Shown: positions 1 to 10,226, counted from the first letter of the stretch. The stretch: DNA of 64,000 bases from Streptomyces diastaticus subsp. diastaticus (GCF_011170125.1 NZ_BLLN01000003.1:310001-374000); one strand, 5' to 3'. A program made the numbers and translations. The notes: generated from the sequence alone by a model not told the origin.

Positions 1-878
1 AGCTGCGGTATGCGGTAAGGCGCCGAGTCGGCCTGCACGGTGATGAGTGACATGTGGTGGGCGACCACGTCGTGCAACTCCCGCGCGATGCGGTTGCGCT
101 CCTCCAGCAGCGTCCGGTACGACCGCTCCGCCTCACTGATGGTCTCCTGCTCGACCAGCTTCCGCTGCGCGTCGCCCCTCTCCCGCAGTGTCGCCGAAAG
201 TAGCAGGAGGGCTCCGGACAGCGTGAAGACGAGCAGTTGGCTGCCGTCGCTGTGCTCCTGGGAGAGGACTTCGAAGAACAGGCCCGCGCACCCCGTGGCG
301 AGCCAGACGGCGAGCAGCGTCCGCCGACCGGCCCGCAGCCCCAGGCAGACCATGAGCAGTTGGTATCCGACGATGTTCATCGGCGTCCACGGCCAGGACC
401 TTCCGTCCAGGCCCGGTACGCCCAACATCACCACGGCGGCGACGACGTCGGCGGTGAAGATCACCCACCACGCCTGGACGGGGCGCGAGACGGCCAGGAG
501 GAGCGGCGCGGTCTGCGCGGTGGCGAAGGCGCCGGCGAGGGCTCCGTTCATTCCGTAGTCCTGGACCAGCACGGTGGTCGTGACCGGCAGCAGAGCCGCC
601 ACCGCCCCGAAGGCGAGCACATGGGGCAGGCGGCGTATCCACGGACTGCGTGCCCGTGAGAGCAGGGGGCGAGCCGAGTCGGCCGGCGTGCCCAGGGCCA
701 GCCCCAGGGAACGCAACTCCTCGCGGGACGAGCGCACCGCCGGAAGGGCTGCCGTGCGCCGGCCCCAGGCTCCTGCACGGTCGAGCGCCCCGCGAAGGGA
801 GCCGGGCTGGAGAAGGCCCCGGCGGCCGCGAGGCCGGGGAGACTTGTCATCGCGGTCACGCGGCGGTTCGGTCTTCAT
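1..878 (-). CDS. Sensor histidine kinase, NarL/DesK type (3' end outside window)
   Basis: This membrane sensor kinase should autophosphorylate on histidine and pass the phosphate to a LuxR/NarL-type response regulator. Translating the minus strand from the ATG at 876-878 gives 292 residues without a stop. An Arg-rich cytoplasmic N-terminus is followed by about four hydrophobic segments between residues 85 and 210. A short coiled linker leads to the HisKA_3 dimerisation box RELHDVVAHHMS, whose phospho-acceptor is His269. The HATPase domain lies beyond position 1, so the ligand and the partner regulator cannot be read here; the regulator gene normally follows directly. Its fold class is certain, its signal unknown. 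Confidence 0.9.
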   Translation of the reverse strand, partial: MKTEPPRDRDDKSPRPRGRRGLLQPGSLRGALDRAGAWGRRTAALPAVRSSREELRSLGLALGTPADSARPLLSRARSPWIRRLPHVLAFGAVAALLPVTTTVLVQDYGMNGALAGAFATAQTAPLLLAVSRPVQAWWVIFTADVVAAVVMLGVPGLDGRSWPWTPMNIVGYQLLMVCLGLRAGRRTLLAVWLATGCAGLFFEVLSQEHSDGSQLLVFTLSGALLLLSATLRERGDAQRKLVEQETISEAERSYRTLLEERNRIARELHDVVAHHMSLITVQADSAPYRIPQ

Positions 879-1060
879 GACTCGCACAGCCTAGGCAGCG
901 GAGTGCGGGACCGCGTCATACCACGGAGCTGCTTCTCGGGTCATACCTGGGTATGCGGACAGGTGCCCCAAAGGGGGGCATTGTCCTCGGTCTGCCAGAG
1001 GCCGCGTCCCCGGGCACAGTTCCGCGGCGGGGACAGCCGCCAGGTGGTCCGTCCGGTTCC

Positions 1061-1933
1061 TCACAGCTCTGACAGCAATTGTGTCTTCTTGCTGACGAAC
1101 TCCTCATCGGTCACCAGGCCGGCCTGGTGCAGCTCGCCGAGGTGGCGGATGCGCTCAGCGATGTCCGCCGGGTCGCGACGGAGCGGAATGCGGGAGCTCT
1201 CCGCGGGACGGCTCTCCGGCGTGCGCTCAGCGGCCCGCACGGCGGCCAGCACGGCCGCGGCGAACGGCAGCGACTCGTGCACGGGGCCGTAGCCAGGGCC
1301 GAACACCACGCACGTCGGGTCCAGTTCGGGGCGTGCGGGCTGTGCCGCCGGCCCCGATCGGGGAATCAGGCGCAGGCAGCCGTCGAAGACCTCGGGCGAG
1401 CGCCACTCGACATCGGCCAGCTCGGCCACCGGGAAAGTCTGGTCGCCCGCCTTCCATTTCTCGGTGGACGCGCCGGTCGGTGACCAGCGGAACGAGACGG
1501 CCGCTCCGTCGAACGAGGCTTTGCCGTCGTACGCCTTGAAGTGCAGTGGCGCCTCGGGAGGCGCCACGAGACCGCGGACGCACGCGGGCGCGGGCCGGTC
1601 CGCGATCAGCTTGTTCAGCTCGTCCACGTGTTCGCGGGCGTGCTGTTCCTGGGTCGAGGGCAGCACCAGGCGGTAGGGGTCGCAGCCCTCCTTCAACTGG
1701 CCGGAGGCCGCGTCCATCAGGGGATCGGCGCCCGCTCTGGCGACCGCGCGCAGCACCACGGTCCCGCGTCTGCCGGGCGCCAGCGAGACCGTCTCCAACG
1801 CCTCCAGCGGGATACGCCGTTCACCGAGCGCCTGGAAGAGCTTCGGCGTTCGGATACCCCGTTCGAAGCGGATGAGCACGGAGTCGGAGTCGACCTCCCA
1901 GGCGGCATGAGATCCAGCCAATACGTCACCCAT
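1061..1933 (-). CDS. DUF4429 domain protein with C-terminal SHOCT domain
   Basis: The 290-residue soluble protein has two beta-rich modules that look like tandem DUF4429 repeats, at roughly residues 1-105 and 115-215. It ends in a SHOCT helix pair (DIAERIRHLGELHQAGLVTD, then EEF). SHOCT domains are short oligomerisation or protein-docking modules common at the C-terminus of actinobacterial proteins. DUF4429 has no established biochemical role. I chose the ATG at 1931-1933 (MGDVLAG), because homologous proteins of this type begin just before the first repeat. An in-frame ATG nine bases upstream is a possible alternative. The gene stands alone, 76 bp downstream of the hydrolase on the same strand. 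Confidence 0.82.
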   Translation of the reverse strand: MGDVLAGSHAAWEVDSDSVLIRFERGIRTPKLFQALGERRIPLEALETVSLAPGRRGTVVLRAVARAGADPLMDAASGQLKEGCDPYRLVLPSTQEQHAREHVDELNKLIADRPAPACVRGLVAPPEAPLHFKAYDGKASFDGAAVSFRWSPTGASTEKWKAGDQTFPVAELADVEWRSPEVFDGCLRLIPRSGPAAQPARPELDPTCVVFGPGYGPVHESLPFAAAVLAAVRAAERTPESRPAESSRIPLRRDPADIAERIRHLGELHQAGLVTDEEFVSKKTQLLSEL

Positions 1934-2009
1934 GCGGCTCATCGTATGCGCCACGCTGCTCCTCGTCCCCTTTCCCGGCGGGCCCGCCGCCGGTCCGTCT
2001 CTACGCGCG

Positions 2010-3248
2010 TCAGGCAGAGAAGACGTCCTCGGCGCCGTGACGACAGGCGTCCGTGTCCGCCGCGCACCGTACGGTCCGGTAGGCGCCCACACCGATCCGA
2101 GCGAAGTTGTCGAGGCTCTCCGTCCCGGGCTCGAAATAGCCCGCGTGTCCCGAGGCGCCCCGGGCGGAGAGCACGCGCGCCCCGAACTCCGCCGACACGG
2201 GATCCGTGCCGTGTCCCACCCCGGCCAGTTCGAGGTTCGGGATCTCCCCGATCCAGTCGTCCCGGTCGCGCATCGCCCAGATCCTGGCCTCCGTGTTCAG
2301 CTGAGCGGCGCTGGCGGCACGCATACCGGGGCTCCCGGCGACCGCGATGTCCGTCACCCGTGACGGCAGGTCGCGTGCGGAGACCCCGCAGACCACCGAT
2401 CCGTAACTGTGGCAGTACAGTGCGACAGTCTTCTGCCCAGGCAGGCTTGTGACCAGGTTGGAAAGTCTCACCGCGCCGTCCTTCGCCCGCTTGGCCGTGA
2501 CGGCGTCCACACCGATGCCCGCCGGAGAGGTGTAGTCGGCCCAGGCGATGACCGCCACCCGCGGAGCCCCCGACGCGGAGCGGGGCAGAGTGCCCTCGCG
2601 CTGGGCGCGTTCGGCCTTGTACAGCGACTTGGCCATGCCCGCGGGGGCGGAGAACGCGCCGTAGGTCCGTTCATAGGTCAGCACATCGGTGTCGACACCC
2701 GGCACGACGACGGAGACCCGGGCCGCACGGTCGAGATTCCCGAAGACCTCGGCGACCCGTCCCCGTCCGGTCGGATCGAAGGCGAGTACGTGGCGCTTGG
2801 GGCGCAGCAGGGAAAGGAAGCGGTGCATCCGCCGGTCGGCCTCCTGCCGCCCTTCCACCGAGAGCCGGGGGTCCATGGTTCTCTCCCGTTCCACGCTCAC
2901 CGCCTCCTTGAGCGCGATCCGGTTGGCCAGGTAGCGCAGTTTCGGTGGCGCGCCGTTCATGTTCCCCACCGCCAAGGGGTACTTCTCGGCCAGGCCGCGC
3001 CGTTGATCGCGGCTGAGCGAGGCGAAGAAACCCGCCAGCTTGGTCGAGGGCGCGTCGGCGGCCGGCAACGACGTGCCGTGGATACGGCCGTCACTCCACG
3101 CATTCAGCGCCCGCTGCAAGGGATTGGTGTCGCCCCGTTGATGGCGTGCGGCTGTCCAGCCCGAGGTTGCCAGCATGACAAGGACGATCGCCAGGGCGAG
3201 CAGTGTGCGCCAGACGTTGAACTGGGGAGAGGAGTCGAAGGAAGTCAC
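2010..3248 (-). CDS. Membrane-anchored alpha/beta hydrolase (DUF1023 type)
   Basis: The 412-residue predicted serine hydrolase has an N-terminal signal anchor (about residues 13-32, LLALAIVLVMLATSGW). The catalytic fold lies in the C-terminal half. The nucleophile elbow reads CHSYGS with Ser281; Cys replaces the usual first Gly of GxSxG. A candidate acid sits in the segment AMRDRDDW and a candidate base in GHAGYFEPG near the C-terminus. The mature domain is expected outside the membrane, possibly acting on lipids or esters, but the substrate is unknown. The family is common in streptomycetes. The nearest downstream gene on the same strand is the DUF4429 gene. Confidence 0.85.
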   Translation of the reverse strand: MTSFDSSPQFNVWRTLLALAIVLVMLATSGWTAARHQRGDTNPLQRALNAWSDGRIHGTSLPAADAPSTKLAGFFASLSRDQRRGLAEKYPLAVGNMNGAPPKLRYLANRIALKEAVSVERERTMDPRLSVEGRQEADRRMHRFLSLLRPKRHVLAFDPTGRGRVAEVFGNLDRAARVSVVVPGVDTDVLTYERTYGAFSAPAGMAKSLYKAERAQREGTLPRSASGAPRVAVIAWADYTSPAGIGVDAVTAKRAKDGAVRLSNLVTSLPGQKTVALYCHSYGSVVCGVSARDLPSRVTDIAVAGSPGMRAASAAQLNTEARIWAMRDRDDWIGEIPNLELAGVGHGTDPVSAEFGARVLSARGASGHAGYFEPGTESLDNFARIGVGAYRTVRCAADTDACRHGAEDVFSA

Positions 3249-4108
3249 TGCGGGACACCCTAGGAGACGGTCGGCGCGGCTTCGGGCAGCCGTGGGTCAG
3301 ATCACTGAACCGGGCGGGCCTTTACGGCAAACCGGGTGCATGTGCTTTCGTCAGTGACTTTCCGTGCCCAAAGGCGCCGTCGAGCGAAGCCGTCGACGCG
3401 CTGGACTTGTCCGTGCGCGACACCTCGCGCCCGACCGGCGGCACGGAGGGCCGTGGCCCGACCTGGCACCGGGCGCCCGTGCCGCCCTCGGGCGCCGGAC
3501 GCGATGCTGTCACTCGTTCGAGGACAGGATCACGCGGGTGGTGAGGGCCCCCGACCGCCGTCCGGCCCTGTTCCGGCCAGGGCTTCGGCCCTCTCGCGTG
3601 CGAGAACGTCGATCGAGCCGCCCTCTGTCGGAACCGGGTGCTTCCCCACCGAAGGCGGAACAAGCGCTACCGGTAGTAGCTGCGCGTGAAGTTCACCTAT
3701 CAGGCTGGTCGCGGCCCGGGAGGCTTCCCTGCGGGTCCTCGGCCGGTCCACAGTTCACTCACCGGCCGCACCGTCGACGTGTCGGGCCCCGGCCTGAACA
3801 TCGACCGGTGCCTTGTCCGCCAGCACGGCCGGGAGCCGGGACCTTGCCACAGACGCGCACGCCGCATCAGCGGCGCATTCGTCATGGACGCGCTCCGGCC
3901 ATGACGCCGCCCCTTCACCGCGGGCGGGCCGACTTCCGGGCGCAGGGCTCCGTGATCCACCTGTCCACCCGCCCACGGGCGACGGCGCCACCACGCGCCG
4001 CCACGCCTCCCGTCCAGCGTCACTGAAAACTCCGAGGGTGACCGGTCGGCCACCGACCCGTCACACGAGCAACCGAGACATCGAGAAACAGAGAAACGGG
4101 GAACCGAC
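3249..4108. other. Gene-free stretch of about 860 bp
   Basis: Open frames in this interval are Arg/Pro-rich. They lack a plausible start with a ribosome binding site and show no recognisable motif on either strand. I found no convincing hairpin or repeat. The right-hand end must hold the promoter of the inhibitor-like gene at 4109. Confidence 0.5.
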
Positions 4109-4762
4109 ATGACCAAGCCGATGAAGCCGACGAAGCACTCCGAGCCGATCGCGCCTCACCCGGGACACGGCATGCACCGGGACCGCGTGGTGGCCCCGTC
4201 CGCCCGCCGCCGCCCGCTCCAGCCCCGTACCGTCCGGCACACCGCCGCACCGGCGGCCTCCCGGCCCGCGGGCGCCGACGACAAGGGACGGGTGAAGAAC
4301 TTCGTTCGGGGGCTGCTGGCCCACGCCTCGGCCAACCGCCGCCTGGCCCCACTGACGGTCCTGGCCGTCGCCGTGCTGTCCACCGCGCTCGCTCTCGCCC
4401 CCACCTCGGCGGATCCGGCCTCGGCGGTTCCGGCCGGCGCGGCGGGGCACGCCCGTGCTGAGACGGCCGGGCAGGGCGGACTCGCCCCCTGCGGCGCCGG
4501 ACAACTGTGTCTCTGGCAGAAGGCGGAGTTCGCGGGGAAGCGCCATGTCTTCGAACTGTCCGGCACCGACATCGAGAGCTGCGTCCCCCTTCCCTCCGGC
4601 GCGGTGGCGCACGCTCTCGCCAACCGGACAGGGCGCCCGGTCACCACCTACCAGTCGGCCGAGTGCGCCGAGACCGGCGAGTTCGACACCCACCCCGGCA
4701 GCGGGACCTGGCAGCCCTCGTCGCCCTACGGTGTGCGCGCGTTCAAGATCTGGGAGAACTGA
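4109..4762 (+). CDS. Exported peptidase inhibitor family I36-like protein
   Basis: The 217-residue protein has a long charged N-terminal segment (residues 1-70). One hydrophobic stretch follows (about 74-95, LAPLTVLAVAVLSTALALAP), and then an extracytoplasmic C-terminal domain. That domain (about 115-217) has the CLWQ, Cys-rich and FKIWEN pattern of the small beta-crystallin-like I36 inhibitors related to Streptomyces metalloproteinase inhibitor. It begins CGAGQLCLWQKAEFAGKRHV and carries four cysteines that could form two disulfides. The ATG at 4109 follows GGGGAACCGAC. The long N-terminus is unusual for a simple signal peptide, so the protein may stay anchored as a type II membrane protein. 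Inhibition of a protease is inferred from the family, not demonstrated. Confidence 0.8.
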   Translation: MTKPMKPTKHSEPIAPHPGHGMHRDRVVAPSARRRPLQPRTVRHTAAPAASRPAGADDKGRVKNFVRGLLAHASANRRLAPLTVLAVAVLSTALALAPTSADPASAVPAGAAGHARAETAGQGGLAPCGAGQLCLWQKAEFAGKRHVFELSGTDIESCVPLPSGAVAHALANRTGRPVTTYQSAECAETGEFDTHPGSGTWQPSSPYGVRAFKIWEN

Positions 4763-5147
4763 TCGTGCGGCGTCGCGGTCCGCGACTTCCGCGGGCCTTG
4801 CCCCGTCCGGTCGTACCGAGCGCCGCCGCGCCCGGTCCGGCAGCGTCAGCCTCGGCCGTGTACCAGTGGGTACGGCGGAACCGGGCGAGCCGCCCCGGCA
4901 TCAGGCGGGCACAGCCGAGCCCGGCCGGCCGCGTGAGCATCGCGCCGCCGGCAAGTCGAGGACGCGGCGCCGCCCGAGGCGCCTCACATCACATCCGCTC
5001 ACCTCGCGCACCACGGCGCGCGAGCCAGGACCTTCTCGGGCCTTGGCGCCGTGCGGACTCCCGGCGTGCCAGGCACCGCCCGACTCCAGCGGCGCGCCGC
5101 TGGACCGGGCGCCTCGCGGCCGGGACGGCCGACCTGCTCCGGACGTG
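4763..5147. other. Gene-free convergent spacer
   Basis: This lies between the inhibitor-like gene and the aceE terminator. I see no supported gene; the long plus-strand open frame that crosses it is the complement of aceE. Confidence 0.5.
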
Positions 5148-5189
5148 CCGGAGGGCGGCGGAGACCTTCACTACTCCGCCGCCCTCCGG
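5148..5189 (-). terminator. Terminator of aceE
   Basis: This is a perfect 16-bp inverted repeat (5148-5163 with 5174-5189) with a 10-nt loop, 22 bp beyond the aceE stop codon. Confidence 0.8.
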
Positions 5190-5211
5190 GCCGGACCTCG
5201 AGGTGCGCGGG

Positions 5212-7944
5212 TCAGGCGTCGCCGCCCGCCGCTCCCGGGTCCGCGGCGGCCACGTCGAGCAACTGGTACCGGTCCATCGCCTGCTTGGGTGCGGCCCGGT
5301 CGACCTTGCCCTCACGGGCCAGCTCCGTCAGCACCGCCAGCACGATCGACTGCGCGTCGATGTGGAAGAACCGCCGGGCGGCGCCCCGGGTGTCCGCGAA
5401 GCCGAAGCCGTCGGCGCCGAGCGACTGGTAGGTCCCGGGCACCCAGCGGGAGATCTGGTCGGGGACCGCGCGCATCCAGTCGGAGACCGCCACGAAGGGG
5501 CCTTCCGAGCCGGACAGCTTCCGCGTCACGTACGGGACCCGCTGCTCCTCCTCGGGGTGCAGCAGGTTGTGGCGCTCCACGTCGATCGCCTCCCGGCGCA
5601 GCTCGTTCCAGGAGGTCGCCGACCACACGTCCGCCCGCACGTCCCACTCCTGCGCAAGGATCCGCTGGGCCTCCAGGGCCCACGGCACGGCCACGCCGGA
5701 GGCCAGGATCTGCGCCGGGATCTCGCCGGAGTCGCCGGCTCGCAGCCGGTGCACGCCCTTGAGGATGCCCTCGACGTCGACGTCCTCCGGCTCCGCGGGG
5801 TGCTGGATGGGTTCGTTGTAGACGGTGAGGTAGTAGAAGACATCCTCACTGTCGGGCCCGTACATCCGCCGCAGACCGTCCTGGACGATGTGGGCGATCT
5901 CGTAGCCGTAGGCCGGGTCGTAGGCCACGACGGCCGGGTTGGTGGAGGCGAGAAGCTGGGAGTGGCCGTCGGCGTGCTGCAACCCCTCACCGGTCAGGGT
6001 GGTCCGCCCCGCGGTGGCGCCGAGCACGAACCCGCGGGCCAGCTGGTCCGCCATCTGCCAGAACTGGTCGCCGGTGCGCTGGAACCCGAACATCGAGTAG
6101 AAGACGTAGACGGGGATCAGCGGTTCGCCGTGGGTGGCGTAGGCGGAGCCGGCCGCGATCAGCGACGCCGTGCAGCCCGCCTCCGAGATGCCGTCGTGGA
6201 GCATCTGCCCGGTCGGCGACTCCTTGTAGGCCAGAAGCAGTTCACGGTCGACCGACTCGTACTGCTGCCCCAGCGGGTTGTAGATCTTGGCGCTGGGGAA
6301 GAAGGAGTCCATGCCGAAGGTCCGGTACTCGTCCGGGGCGATCAGCACGAAGCGCTTGCCGATCTCCTTGTCCCGCATGAGGTCCTTGAGGAGGCGGACG
6401 AAGGCCATCGTCGTGGCGATGGCCTGCTGACCCGAGCCCTTCTTCACGCTGGCGTAGGTCTTGTCGGCCGGCAGTGCAAGCGGCTTGGCCCGCACCACCC
6501 GGGTCGGCACGTACCCGCCGAGCGCGCGCCGGCGGTCGTGCATGTACTGGATCTCCTCCGAGTCGGGGCCCGGGTGGAAGTACGGCGGCAGACCGTCCTC
6601 CAGCTCCTTGTCGGGGATCGGCAGGTGGAGCCGGTCGCGGAAGCCCTTGAGGTCGGCGACGGTCAGCTTCTTCATCTGATGTGTGGCGTTGCGGCCCTCG
6701 AAGTTGGGCCCGAGGGTCCAGCCCTTGACGGTCTGCGCCAGGATCACCGTCGGCTGACCCTTGTGGGCCTTGGCCGCGGCGAAGGCCGCAAAGATCTTCC
6801 GGTGGTCGTGACCGCCGCGCCCCAGGTGCAGGATCTGGTCGTCGGTCATGTTCTCGACCATGCTGCGCAGCCGCTGGTCGGTGCCGAAGAAGTGCTCGCG
6901 GATGTAGGAGCCCGTCTCGGTCGCGTAGGTCTGGAACTGACCGTCCGGGGTGGTGTTCAACTTGTTGACCAGCAGGCCGTCGCGGTCCTGAGCGAGCAGC
7001 GGGTCCCAGGAACGGTCCCAGACGAGCTTGATCACGTTCCAGCCCGCGCCGCGGAACTGCGACTCAAGCTCCTGGATGATCTTGCCGTTGCCGCGCACCG
7101 GGCCGTCGAGGCGCTGGAGGTTGCAGTTGACGACGAAGGTGAGGTTGTCGAGCCCCTCACGGGCCGCGATGGAGAGCTGCCCGAGCGACTCCGGCTCGTC
7201 CATCTCGCCGTCGCCGAGAAAAGCCCACACGTGCGAGGCGGTGGTGTCGGCGATGCCCCGCGCCTCCATGTAGCGGTTCATCCGCGCCTGGAAGATAGCC
7301 CCGAGCGGGCCGAGGCCCATGGAGACGGTGGGGAACTCCCAGAAGTCCGGCATGGAGCGCGGGTGCGGATAGCTGGAGAGTCCGTTCGGTGCCTTCGACT
7401 TCTCCTGACGGAAGCCGTCGAGCTGCTCCTCGGTGAAGCGGTCCAGGAGGTAGGCGCGGGCGTAGATGCCGGGGGAGGCGTGGCCCTGGAAGAAGATCTG
7501 GTCGCCGCCGTCGCCCTCGTCCTTGCCACGGAAGAAGTGGTTGAAGCCGACGTCGTACAGCGAGGCGGAGGAGGCGAAGGTCGCGATGTGGCCGCCGACG
7601 CCGATGCCGGGGCGCTGCGCGCGGGAGACCATCGCCGCGGCGTTCCACCGGGTCGCGTTGAGGATCTTCCGCTCGACTTCCTCGTTGCCGGGGAAGAACG
7701 GCTCGTCCTTGGTCGCGATCGTGTTGACGTAGTCCGTGCTGCGCATCTCCGGCACGGCGACGCGCTTCTCGCGGGCCCGCTCGATCAGGCGGAGCATGAG
7801 ATAGCGCGCCCGCTGCCGGCCGCGCTCGTCGACGGCGGCGTCGAGGGAGTCCAGCCATTCCTGGGTCTCTTCGGGATCGAAGTCCGGGACCTGGCTGGGC
7901 AGGCCGCCAATGATGATCGGGTTGCGATCGGGTCCGGAAGCCAC
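5212..7944 (-). CDS. aceE: Pyruvate dehydrogenase E1 component, homodimeric type
   Basis: The 910-residue thiamine-diphosphate enzyme decarboxylates pyruvate and reductively acetylates the lipoyl domain of E2, feeding acetyl-CoA to the TCA cycle. The ThDP/Mg motif is visible as [10 protein letters not shown] at residues 244-253, with NCN at 273-275. The protein is collinear with the single-chain AceE family and close to the usual length of about 890-915. The start is a GTG at 7942-7944 ([10 protein letters not shown]) with AAGGA 6-7 bases upstream. The longer open frame to 8103 has no ribosome binding site and no family similarity. The E2 and E3 genes are not adjacent. A divergent DUF3052 gene shares the upstream region. 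Confidence 0.97.
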   Translation of the reverse strand: MASGPDRNPIIIGGLPSQVPDFDPEETQEWLDSLDAAVDERGRQRARYLMLRLIERAREKRVAVPEMRSTDYVNTIATKDEPFFPGNEEVERKILNATRWNAAAMVSRAQRPGIGVGGHIATFASSASLYDVGFNHFFRGKDEGDGGDQIFFQGHASPGIYARAYLLDRFTEEQLDGFRQEKSKAPNGLSSYPHPRSMPDFWEFPTVSMGLGPLGAIFQARMNRYMEARGIADTTASHVWAFLGDGEMDEPESLGQLSIAAREGLDNLTFVVNCNLQRLDGPVRGNGKIIQELESQFRGAGWNVIKLVWDRSWDPLLAQDRDGLLVNKLNTTPDGQFQTYATETGSYIREHFFGTDQRLRSMVENMTDDQILHLGRGGHDHRKIFAAFAAAKAHKGQPTVILAQTVKGWTLGPNFEGRNATHQMKKLTVADLKGFRDRLHLPIPDKELEDGLPPYFHPGPDSEEIQYMHDRRRALGGYVPTRVVRAKPLALPADKTYASVKKGSGQQAIATTMAFVRLLKDLMRDKEIGKRFVLIAPDEYRTFGMDSFFPSAKIYNPLGQQYESVDRELLLAYKESPTGQMLHDGISEAGCTASLIAAGSAYATHGEPLIPVYVFYSMFGFQRTGDQFWQMADQLARGFVLGATAGRTTLTGEGLQHADGHSQLLASTNPAVVAYDPAYGYEIAHIVQDGLRRMYGPDSEDVFYYLTVYNEPIQHPAEPEDVDVEGILKGVHRLRAGDSGEIPAQILASGVAVPWALEAQRILAQEWDVRADVWSATSWNELRREAIDVERHNLLHPEEEQRVPYVTRKLSGSEGPFVAVSDWMRAVPDQISRWVPGTYQSLGADGFGFADTRGAARRFFHIDAQSIVLAVLTELAREGKVDRAAPKQAMDRYQLLDVAAADPGAAGGDA

Positions 7945-8391
7945 GCTGTTCCTTCGCTGTTCGGTCGTGCACGTCAGGGAGGTCGGGCCGCTCCCCATGG
8001 TCCATCGGCGGGACGGTTCCGTCATCTCTACCCGGCGGTAACCGCCATCCGGGAGAGTCCGGCCGACGGCTCCCCGGGGGTGGTACGGCGTGTGCCGACC
8101 CAAATCGCAACGATACGCCCGGGACCTTCACGGATATCGCATGACCGTTCGGCCCAGGGCGCCCGCTGGAGCCCTCGGGAGGGCCGTTCCGCGCGCTCGA
8201 CCGTGACCGTCGGCACGGACCTGCGTAAACTCGTGGTGTCGGATGCGTCGGGACGGGATGGAACGTCACCGTTTCGGCGGTCTCGACGGCCGGGTACTTG
8301 CGCGATCCGTCGCGCCCGTGTGGACTACGGCCAATGCCTCGCGCCCGCGCGTGGCAGCAGCATTTCCCGAAACATGATCAGGAGGCACACC
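7945..8391. promoter_or_regulatory. Divergent regulatory region of aceE and the DUF3052 gene
   Basis: These 447 bp separate two outward-facing genes and must contain both promoters. I could not assign confident -10/-35 boxes or an operator. No coding frame is supported here. Confidence 0.5.
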
Positions 8392-8829
8392 GTGAGCGCG
8401 ACCGCGGACCACGCGGAGGAGCGGACCAACCCTGCCGCAAGGCTGGGTTTCCAGCCCGAGCAGGTGGTCCAGGAGATCGGCTACGACGACGATGTCGATC
8501 AGGAGCTCCGTGAGGCCATCGAAGCCCTCATCGGCGGCGAACTCGCCGACGAGGAGTACGACGATGTGGCCGACTCCGTCATGCTCTGGTTCCGCGAGGA
8601 CGACGGCGATCTGACCGACGCACTGGTCGACGCCTCGCAGCTCGTCGAGGACGGCCAGCCCGTGTGGCTGCTGACCCCGAAGACGGGCCGGGACGGCTAC
8701 ATCGAGCCGAGCGACATCAACGAGGCCGCTCAGACGGCGGGCCTCGCCCAGACCAAGAGCATCAACGCCGGCAAGGACTGGACCGGCAGCCGTCTGGTCA
8801 CGCCCAAGGGCGCCAAGTCCAAGCGCTGA
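8392..8829 (+). CDS. DUF3052 family protein
   Basis: The 145-residue acidic soluble protein has the full DUF3052 pattern: LGFQPEQVVQEIGYDDDVD near the N-terminus, a central acidic segment, and the conserved WLLTPKTGRDGYIEPSDI and KDWTGSRLV blocks. The family is actinobacterial and its role is unknown. The fold suggests a small ligand-binding or regulatory protein, which I infer only from its size and conservation. The GTG at 8392 is fixed by AGGAGG six bases upstream. The same frame stays open far upstream, but only because it lies opposite aceE. A strong terminator follows at 8898. Confidence 0.93.
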   Translation: MSATADHAEERTNPAARLGFQPEQVVQEIGYDDDVDQELREAIEALIGGELADEEYDDVADSVMLWFREDDGDLTDALVDASQLVEDGQPVWLLTPKTGRDGYIEPSDINEAAQTAGLAQTKSINAGKDWTGSRLVTPKGAKSKR

Positions 8830-8897
8830 ACCGCTCCCGTCACGAAGCGGGCGGTAACCACCGCCGCCCGCCACTGTCCGGAGCGGCCGTGCCGTCC

Positions 8898-8933
8898 GCC
8901 AGGCCCCCTCGGCCGTGACCGAGGGGGCCTGGC
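8898..8933 (+). terminator. Rho-independent-type terminator after DUF3052
   Basis: This is a perfect 15-bp stem (8898-8912 with 8919-8933) with a 6-nt loop, lying between the DUF3052 gene and the peroxiredoxin gene. Confidence 0.85.
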
Positions 8934-9036
8934 GCGTCCAGGGGCGGGAGGGCGTGCGTAGGGTGGGCTCACCTCCCTGGGGCCATGTCCGGCCTGCGGG
9001 GAAACGCTCACCGGCCCAGTGAAGGGATGCGTCACC

Positions 9037-9495
9037 ATGGCGATCGAGGTTGGCACCAAGGCCCCGGACTTCGAGCTGAAGGACCAGCACGGCCAGACCG
9101 TGAAGCTCTCGGACTTCCGTGGCGAGAAGAACGTGGTGCTCCTCTTCTACCCGTTCGCGTTCACCGGCGTGTGCACGGGTGAGCTCTGCGCGCTGCGCGA
9201 GGAGCTGCCCAAGTTCGTCAACGACGACACCCAGCTGCTCGCCGTCTCCAACGACTCGCCGTTCGCCCTGCGCGTCTTCGCCGAGCAGGAAGGGCTGGAG
9301 TACCCGCTGCTCTCGGACTTCTGGCCGCACGGCGAGGCGTCGCGTGCCTACGAGGTCTTCGACGAGACGAAGGGCTGCGCGGTCCGTGGCACCTTCATCA
9401 TCGACAAGGAGGGCGTCGTCCGCTGGACCGTCGTCAACGGTCTGCCGGACGCCCGCGACCTCGACGACTACCTGAAGGCGTTGGACACGCTCTGA
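9037..9495 (+). CDS. Peroxiredoxin, AhpE/AhpC-TSA type
   Basis: The 152-residue cytosolic thiol peroxidase reduces hydrogen peroxide, alkyl hydroperoxides or peroxynitrite. The active-site segment is [17 protein letters not shown]. The peroxidatic cysteine is Cys46 in the PxxxTxxC context, and Cys51 lies five residues further on. Length and sequence match the AhpE subclass typified by Mycobacterium tuberculosis AhpE (about 153 residues). Another cysteine (KGCAVRG) lies near residue 110 and could help resolve the sulfenate; which cysteine resolves is not clear from sequence. The ATG at 9037 (MAIEVGT) is favoured because GAAGGGA lies just upstream; an in-frame ATG 18 bases earlier lacks such a site. 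The neighbouring Ter genes fit an oxidative or metal stress setting. Confidence 0.92.
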   Translation: MAIEVGTKAPDFELKDQHGQTVKLSDFRGEKNVVLLFYPFAFTGVCTGELCALREELPKFVNDDTQLLAVSNDSPFALRVFAEQEGLEYPLLSDFWPHGEASRAYEVFDETKGCAVRGTFIIDKEGVVRWTVVNGLPDARDLDDYLKALDTL

Positions 9496-9523
9496 CCGGT
9501 TACGGGTAACAGCCGGTGCGCGT

Positions 9524-9551
9524 GGGAACCCGTCACTAGTATCCAGACGTT
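9524..9551 (+). promoter_or_regulatory. Candidate ECF-sigma (SigR/SigE-like) promoter upstream of terD
   Basis: GGGAAC at 9524-9529 and GTT at 9549-9551 are separated by 19 bases, about 100 bp before the first terD start. This resembles the GGAA(T/C)-N18/19-GTT promoters of streptomycete thiol-oxidative or envelope-stress sigma factors. The assignment rests on pattern alone. Confidence 0.3.
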
Positions 9552-9650
9552 CATCCGACAGCACTGAACGACGACGGGGGCGGTCGGCCCGCGCGGCAGC
9601 GCCGCGTCCGGTCCGGCCCACCACCCCCTCGACACCGAATGGGAGGACTC

Positions 9651-10226
9651 GTGGGAGTCAGCCTCAGCAAGGGTGGCAATGTCTCGCTGACCAAGGAGGC
9701 GCCTGGCCTGACCGCGGTCACCATCGGTCTGGGGTGGGACGTCCGTACCACCACGGGTACCGACTTCGACCTCGACGCCAGCGCCATCCTGACCAACGCG
9801 GACGGCAAGGTCACCAGCGACCAGGGCTTCGTCTTCTTCAACAACCTCAAGAGCCCCGACGGCTCGGTCGAGCACACCGGCGACAACATCACCGGTGAGG
9901 GCGAGGGCGACGACGAGCAGATCAAGGTGAACCTGGCCGGCGTCCCGGCCGACGTCACCAAGATCGTGTTCCCGGTCTCCATCTACGACGCGGAGAGCCG
10001 CCAGCAGTCCTTCGGCCAGGTGCGCAACGCGTTCATCCGCGTGGTCAACCAGGCCAACGAGCAGGAGATCGCCCGGTACGACCTCTCCGAGGACGCGTCG
10101 ACGGAGACCGCCATGGTCTTCGGCGAGCTCTACCGCAACGGCGCGGAGTGGAAGTTCCGCGCCATCGGCCAGGGGTACGCCTCGGGTCTGCGCGGCATCG
10201 CGCAGGACTTCGGCGTCAACGTCTGA
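9651..10226 (+). CDS. terD: TerD family stress protein
   Basis: This 191-residue cytosolic TerD-type protein belongs to the calcium-binding beta-sandwich family linked to tellurite, phage and chemical stress tolerance. Family hallmarks are visible: [12 protein letters not shown] at the N-terminus, GLGWD and DFDLDAS (metal-binding acidic residues), [21 protein letters not shown], and the C-terminal [19 protein letters not shown]. The start is the GTG at 9651 (MGVSLSK), with GGGAGGA four bases upstream; the in-frame ATG at 9639 overlaps that ribosome binding site. It is followed by a close paralogue about 160 bp downstream. The biochemical function of TerD itself is unresolved. Confidence 0.95.
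   Translation: MGVSLSKGGNVSLTKEAPGLTAVTIGLGWDVRTTTGTDFDLDASAILTNADGKVTSDQGFVFFNNLKSPDGSVEHTGDNITGEGEGDDEQIKVNLAGVPADVTKIVFPVSIYDAESRQQSFGQVRNAFIRVVNQANEQEIARYDLSEDASTETAMVFGELYRNGAEWKFRAIGQGYASGLRGIAQDFGVNV

Noticed and set aside
3364..4026. 220-residue plus-strand open frame in the 3.2-4.1 kb gap
   Set aside because: Arg/Pro-rich composition, no ribosome binding site and no motif; a normal by-product of high GC.
4507..8391. Very long plus-strand open frame (continuing into the DUF3052 gene)
   Set aside because: It is the complement of aceE in a high-GC genome. The real DUF3052 gene starts at GTG 8392 with its own ribosome binding site.
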